Source: Ralstonia pickettii
GTDB taxonomy: Bacteria; Pseudomonadota; Gammaproteobacteria; Burkholderiales; Burkholderiaceae
Length of the DNA: 64,000 bases
Assembly: GCF_000607165.1 (NCBI RefSeq)
Contig: NZ_JFZG01000024.1
Location: 186,001-250,000 of the forward strand
Reading direction: 5' to 3'
The notes beneath the pieces were generated by a model, which was given only the letters and a program-made list of their open reading frames with translations, had not been told where the DNA came from and ran no database searches. Every line of letters starts with the position of its first letter. Position 1 is the stretch's first letter. The translations under genes were made by a program, and so were the position numbers. Shown piece by piece: positions 59,928 to 64,000 of this stretch.

Positions 59928-62900
59928 ATGCCACTCAAACTGCCCCGCATCTCGTCCCGCGCCCCTGCCTCAACATCTTCGTCGTCACAGGCGGTGACGG
60001 GCGAGACGGCTACGCCATCCACACCTGCCAGACAGGCGTCTCGCCAGCGTGGCGAACTTGCCGGTTTGAAGAAGGCCCCGCCTGCCCCGCCTGCGCTGCC
60101 GGGCACACCGCAGGCTGACGTCGGCGTAATGAAGCGGGTAGGGAAAGCATTGCGTGCGCAAGTCAAGAGCACATTCAGTTGCGTAACGAAGGACGGCGCG
60201 AGCCGACTCGACTGGAACACGCCGTTCAGCGCCCACTCGCGGGCTGGCAGACCGACCACGTTGCGTGATTTCGCGCACGTCAAGCAATCTGCGGAGCGGA
60301 TGGCCGCCGCGCGCGAGGACGCGCCGCAGTCCGGTAGTCCTTCGGGTTCGGCACGTCGAACGGAGCAGGCGCTCAATCAAGCCATGTCAGGGCTGCGCAC
60401 CCAGATTTCGGCGATCACCAATGCCAGCGCCAGTCTCCACGGTGGCCAGCCGAAACCGGCTCAGGCGCTGGAACATGTCGATGATGTCATTGCCTACTGG
60501 GAATCTGCGCAAGGGCAAGCGCTGGCTGCGAAGGTCAGCAGCGAACCGGCGGCATTCGTTGCGGGGGTGCAGGAGATGGCTGCGGCGCACTCGCCCGCCG
60601 TCGCCATGGCGGTATCGCTGGCGCTCGTATCGGCCAAGGAACGCCTCGACCCGGATAACGCCACAACGCTCAATGGCGACGTCTTTTCTTACCTGAAGCA
60701 TGCGGACCTGGGCGCTGAAATCGGTAACGCGAAAACGCATTCCGAGACATCGCGCGACACTCATATCCTTGGCCTGCGTGGCGCGCTGGAGCAGACGCGC
60801 GAGGCCTTGATGGCAAACCGGTGCACCACGGCCGCAGGTTCGGGTGGTGAGTCTTCGGTGCCGTCACACGCGATCGACGTCAAGGCGCTGCAGGCTTTCA
60901 TCCAGACGGTGCGCGATTTCCCCATCGCCATGCGCGGGGCGGCACGACATGCGCCGCAGGCCCTCGCCGATTGGCCGGGTGTGCGCGACAGCCACGCGCA
61001 GTTCGATGCGCGCAACGCCGAGGCGGCTGCCGCATGCCTGGCCACGCTCGAAGCGGTGGCCGATGAAATCGGCTCGCAACCGCCTGCGCACGGGCAAAAG
61101 GGTGCGGTTGAAGTCTCCGCCCACACCGTCGAGAAAATACGCGAGGCGCAGGAGGCGATGATCTCGGTTGTTTCGACGCCGGCCCACCTGCACGCACACG
61201 ACCAGCAGCTCAAGCATGCCGAATCGGGGCGGGCCGTTGCGTGGGGCGCTTTACAGCATGCCGCAACCACCGGCAATTTCGAGGCCATGCTCGCCGCCAC
61301 GGGCAACCGCAATCTTGGCGCCACTGATCAAGGCAACCTGCGAATCCATCTGCAGGCCGGCGCTGTGATTGCCGATGCGCTGAATGCCAAGCCGACCCCG
61401 GAGGCGCTGATTGCTGCGCGGCTCGCTCCGCATGAGGCCGTGTCGAGCGCCGCGAACTTCGCCCAGCGCGTCAGCGACGCAAGCGCCAAGCTCATCCACG
61501 GTGTAGGTCCGGCAACCTTGAGCGCCGCCGACAAGAGTGATCTGGTCGCATGGCGCAACGGCTTCACCGACGATGCACCGGGTTCCGAATTGAGCCAGTT
61601 CAAGGCTCGCCTGTTCAAGTCGCTTGCATGGGTCGACCGCATGGACGACGACCGGCACGCGACATTACCAAGCAACCACAAATCGCCGCTCTCCGCCGCG
61701 CGCAATGGCATGGCGCAGGGCGATCGCGCTGTCTTGGCGAACGAGCAGAAAGCGTTGATGGCCGAGCTCGCGAAACCGGCGGTCAACGAGGTGGTGCAGG
61801 CCGTCGCTGTCGAGATGGAACGCCTTTGCGGTAGCACCCCGCCCGCTGAGACTGGCGCCGGAGAAGGGGGGGGCCATCGCCCGAATGCGTTGAGTGACAC
61901 CCATTGCCAGTGGATCGCCCTGCGGGTCGCGCTTGATGACTGGATGCCCGAACACCAGGCCGCACGCCAGGGGCATCAACTGGTGCTGGGTCGCGAATTC
62001 TCGCCCGCAGCGTTGCCGCAAGATGTCGAGCAGCGTATTCGCAAGTTCACTGAAGACGCCGCACACAAGGTGACGTCGGGCTCTCCGGAGGCCCTGGAAC
62101 AGGCGATTGCAAACGTCCGGCAGCATCTTGGCAATGTCCGCCTTGGCTTTGAAGACCTGCATGCGCTGGCGAACTTCCTGAACGTCGAGCGGGCCGAGCC
62201 ATTCCAGAAGGCAATGGAAGCCGCTCGAAAAATTGCCACGGCGCCGCCGCTTTCCCCGCCTGACAGATCACAGCACAGCGTGCGTGCCATGCTGGTGGAC
62301 TACCTGAAGACGATTCCCGGTGGAAACACCGTCCGGTTCAGCCGCGGCACCACCGGAGGGTTCAGTACCAAGGGCATTACCAAGGCGCTTGTCAAAGCGA
62401 AGAAGCGGTTGCTTGGCGTTCCGGTTGCCGGCAATGCCCGTGTCGATCTGCGCTATGAGAAGGGGCGTGAAGCGGCGGTCTCCATGTCGTACCCCGTCCA
62501 CGCCGCCGAGCTGTTTATCGGCACGGAAAAGCGCCACCGTGGGCGCATCGGCGCGGGGTGCTTCTTTGGCGCCAAGCTGTTTAAATGCTGCCGCACCGGC
62601 GCCAACGTTGATGTGAATCCGTACGAGCACGAGCGCACGGATGCCACCGGCATCATGGTCCGCATCCCGCGCCGGACGGCGGCTAAAGATGCGGAGGTCC
62701 GCGCGCTGTTCTCGCGCGTTACCGACTTCATGTTCTCGGCCGCGGATGCGCGGCGCCGCTCGCCAGAGGGCATGCCCGACGCCGACGCGCTTTTCCACGC
62801 CTTTGCCAGCGAGTTCTACGCCGAGAAGGATCTTTCGATCAGTTGGATCAACCAGAAGACGCGCGCGCATCGCAGCGAGATGTCGGTGGGGATCGGCGTA

Positions 62901-64000
62901 TCCGTCAGCAAGCTGCTGAACCCCAGCCAACACCGCGCGAGCAGGCAGGAGACAGGCGCCCTCGGCACAAGCCTCGGCTACTCGTTCGAGAAGCAATGGC
63001 TGTCGACATTCAAGCAGCTCGACGCCACCGGCACATACCGGATTGCTAACCTGCGCGAGCAAAAACTGAGCCGGCACAAGATCAATCTTGGGCTCACTAC
63101 GTCAGCAGTGACGGGCACGATCGGCAACACCTCGGCCGATCTGTTCGGTGGTGGCGCGGTGGTCAAAGAGCGCGGCACGAACGTGAAGCTGCGCCTGGCG
63201 ATCGATCGGGACAATGTGCTGCCGACAAAGTCTGTAGCCGATTTCGAATTCGACAGCTTCCACGACTACGCCCGTTATGTCGAAGCCACCAAGCAGGAGT
63301 GGGTCAAGTTCTTTGCCTATCCGCACCGGAACGATCCGGATGGCGGCCAGGCAAAGGGGCTCAAGGCCGTCAACGACAATCTCGATACGGCACGTCTGCT
63401 GGACACCCCATACAACGCCTTCTTTGTGCGCCGGGCACTCACCGCGGACGCCGCGAAAACGCTCAACCATCTGCAGCAGCTTTCGCTGGTGACGCCGCAA
63501 AGCGAGACAAAGCTGCACGAGCAGCTCGCCGCGTCATACACCAAGACGATCAACGCCCCCAACTCCTGGATGCCGATTGGCTTGCGCGCTTATGAAAAAT
63601 ACAGTGAGGCTGACGGATTCAACGTCAACGCGGGGCTGCGCTTGACGCAGAACACCGGGCTCAAGGTCGAGCGGCAGATCGTGTTCGATACGATCGACGC
63701 CAAGCTGCTCAAGGAGTATGAAGCGCAGTTGAAGGAAGATCAGAGCACACCAGAGCCTCCGGCGGCGACTCATGTCCCAACCGGCGTGCCTCCATCGCCT
63801 CGCCCGATGCAGCGCCAGGGGTCATCGGGCACGCCGCTGTATCAGAGCGTGCAAGGTGCGCGATCCGAAATCGAGCCGGCGCACGAAGAGGCTGACCGCG
63901 AACCGGTTTCCGTCCCACCGCGCGAGCAGCGATCTCCGTCGCTTGCCGACATGCTGGCCATGTCTCCGCCGCGCTCGCGACCCGACGACACCCGCGCGCA
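59928..64000 (+). CDS. Candidate type III secretion effector, AWR (RipA)-like; truncated by the window end
   Basis: A single uninterrupted frame of at least 1357 codons from ATG at 59928 to the window edge. The N-terminus (M-P-L-K-L-P-R-I-S-S-R-A-P-A-S-T-S-S-S-S) is rich in Ser, Ala, Thr and Pro with no acidic residue in the first 25, and is not a Sec signal, as expected for type III secretion. The first ~740 residues are mostly helical and Ala-rich and contain A541-W542-R543 in L-V-A-W-R-N-G-F, recalling the Ala-Trp-Arg triad that names the AWR/RipA effectors. From about residue 795 the pattern turns to alternating beta strands, and the C-terminal tail is Pro/Ser-rich. Length is in the range of AWR proteins. 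The hrpII promoter directly upstream is the strongest support. No clear Shine-Dalgarno is seen. Family assignment is tentative. Confidence 0.65.
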   Translation, partial: MPLKLPRISSRAPASTSSSSQAVTGETATPSTPARQASRQRGELAGLKKAPPAPPALPGTPQADVGVMKRVGKALRAQVKSTFSCVTKDGASRLDWNTPFSAHSRAGRPTTLRDFAHVKQSAERMAAAREDAPQSGSPSGSARRTEQALNQAMSGLRTQISAITNASASLHGGQPKPAQALEHVDDVIAYWESAQGQALAAKVSSEPAAFVAGVQEMAAAHSPAVAMAVSLALVSAKERLDPDNATTLNGDVFSYLKHADLGAEIGNAKTHSETSRDTHILGLRGALEQTREALMANRCTTAAGSGGESSVPSHAIDVKALQAFIQTVRDFPIAMRGAARHAPQALADWPGVRDSHAQFDARNAEAAAACLATLEAVADEIGSQPPAHGQKGAVEVSAHTVEKIREAQEAMISVVSTPAHLHAHDQQLKHAESGRAVAWGALQHAATTGNFEAMLAATGNRNLGATDQGNLRIHLQAGAVIADALNAKPTPEALIAARLAPHEAVSSAANFAQRVSDASAKLIHGVGPATLSAADKSDLVAWRNGFTDDAPGSELSQFKARLFKSLAWVDRMDDDRHATLPSNHKSPLSAARNGMAQGDRAVLANEQKALMAELAKPAVNEVVQAVAVEMERLCGSTPPAETGAGEGGGHRPNALSDTHCQWIALRVALDDWMPEHQAARQGHQLVLGREFSPAALPQDVEQRIRKFTEDAAHKVTSGSPEALEQAIANVRQHLGNVRLGFEDLHALANFLNVERAEPFQKAMEAARKIATAPPLSPPDRSQHSVRAMLVDYLKTIPGGNTVRFSRGTTGGFSTKGITKALVKAKKRLLGVPVAGNARVDLRYEKGREAAVSMSYPVHAAELFIGTEKRHRGRIGAGCFFGAKLFKCCRTGANVDVNPYEHERTDATGIMVRIPRRTAAKDAEVRALFSRVTDFMFSAADARRRSPEGMPDADALFHAFASEFYAEKDLSISWINQKTRAHRSEMSVGIGVSVSKLLNPSQHRASRQETGALGTSLGYSFEKQWLSTFKQLDATGTYRIANLREQKLSRHKINLGLTTSAVTGTIGNTSADLFGGGAVVKERGTNVKLRLAIDRDNVLPTKSVADFEFDSFHDYARYVEATKQEWVKFFAYPHRNDPDGGQAKGLKAVNDNLDTARLLDTPYNAFFVRRALTADAAKTLNHLQQLSLVTPQSETKLHEQLAASYTKTINAPNSWMPIGLRAYEKYSEADGFNVNAGLRLTQNTGLKVERQIVFDTIDAKLLKEYEAQLKEDQSTPEPPAATHVPTGVPPSPRPMQRQGSSGTPLYQSVQGARSEIEPAHEEADREPVSVPPREQRSPSLADMLAMSPPRSRPDDTRA

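Overview
The window is a high-GC betaproteobacterial chromosome segment that reads as Ralstonia. The pointers are an OXA-22-like class D beta-lactamase beside a tRNA-Leu, a LivKHMGF operon, DUF2076 and DSD1-type proteins, and, at the right edge, a very long reading frame behind a textbook HrpB-dependent promoter (hrpII box). The beta-lactamase points to the R. pickettii side of the genus and the hrpII-controlled effector-like gene to the plant-associated R. solanacearum side. The sequence alone does not settle the species. No transposase, integrase, phage module or CRISPR array was seen.

Layout. 1-90 is the tail of a GGDEF protein. 540-5128 is the branched-chain amino acid ABC transporter livKHMGF. 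5237-9214 holds a LysR regulator, a quinone oxidoreductase, a YciI protein and a ClC protein, with six copies of an 18-bp dispersed repeat in or around this part. 9369-12460 is an iron module: Fur box, TonB-dependent siderophore receptor and PiuC-type hydroxylase. 12485-15960 carries a small ORF and a PEP-utilizing (rifampin-phosphotransferase-like) enzyme coupled to a TetR regulator with a probable operator. 16035-19819 is a co-directional run: prolyl iminopeptidase, LysR, HAD hydrolase and DSD1-type PLP enzyme.

20055-26796 is a compact signalling island: two histidine kinases, a lone receiver, a CheC-like phosphatase, a receiver-HD protein with a decayed HD-GYP site and a periplasmic sugar-binding-type protein. 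A terminator, tRNA-Leu(CAG) and the OXA gene follow, then an ArsR-type regulator divergent from an MFS exporter. About 1 kb of AT-rich gene-free DNA precedes a DUF3311/sodium:solute symporter pair. 33261-37040 has two divergent sensor kinases (one hybrid), then a degenerate repeat tract, a flavodoxin-like NAD(P)H reductase with divergent LysR, a DUF2076 protein and a GlxA-type AraC regulator facing a tautomerase and a dienelactone-hydrolase gene.

42579-50859 is an eight-gene operon resembling the aerobic CoA-dependent 2-aminobenzoate (anthranilate) pathway: CoA ligase, fused monooxygenase/OYE-type reductase, beta-oxidation-type enzymes, thioesterase, RidA-family protein and an embedded MarR regulator. 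50946-57962, all on the minus strand, looks acquired as a block. It has a haloacid-dehalogenase-type HAD, an SCP2-like protein, a cytosolic/exported pair of alpha/beta hydrolases, a zinc-less MDR, an old-yellow-enzyme reductase, an SDR and TetR. A second, paralogous TetR lies at 58383-58967, and four matching palindromes surround the two regulators. An OmpW C-terminal remnant lies between them.

59278-64000 is the most interesting part. Two complete hrpII promoters (TTCG-N16-TTCG plus a spaced -10) lie about 550 bp apart. The second drives a reading frame of at least 1357 codons that runs off the window and has type III effector traits, including an Ala-Trp-Arg triad suggestive of the AWR (RipA) family.
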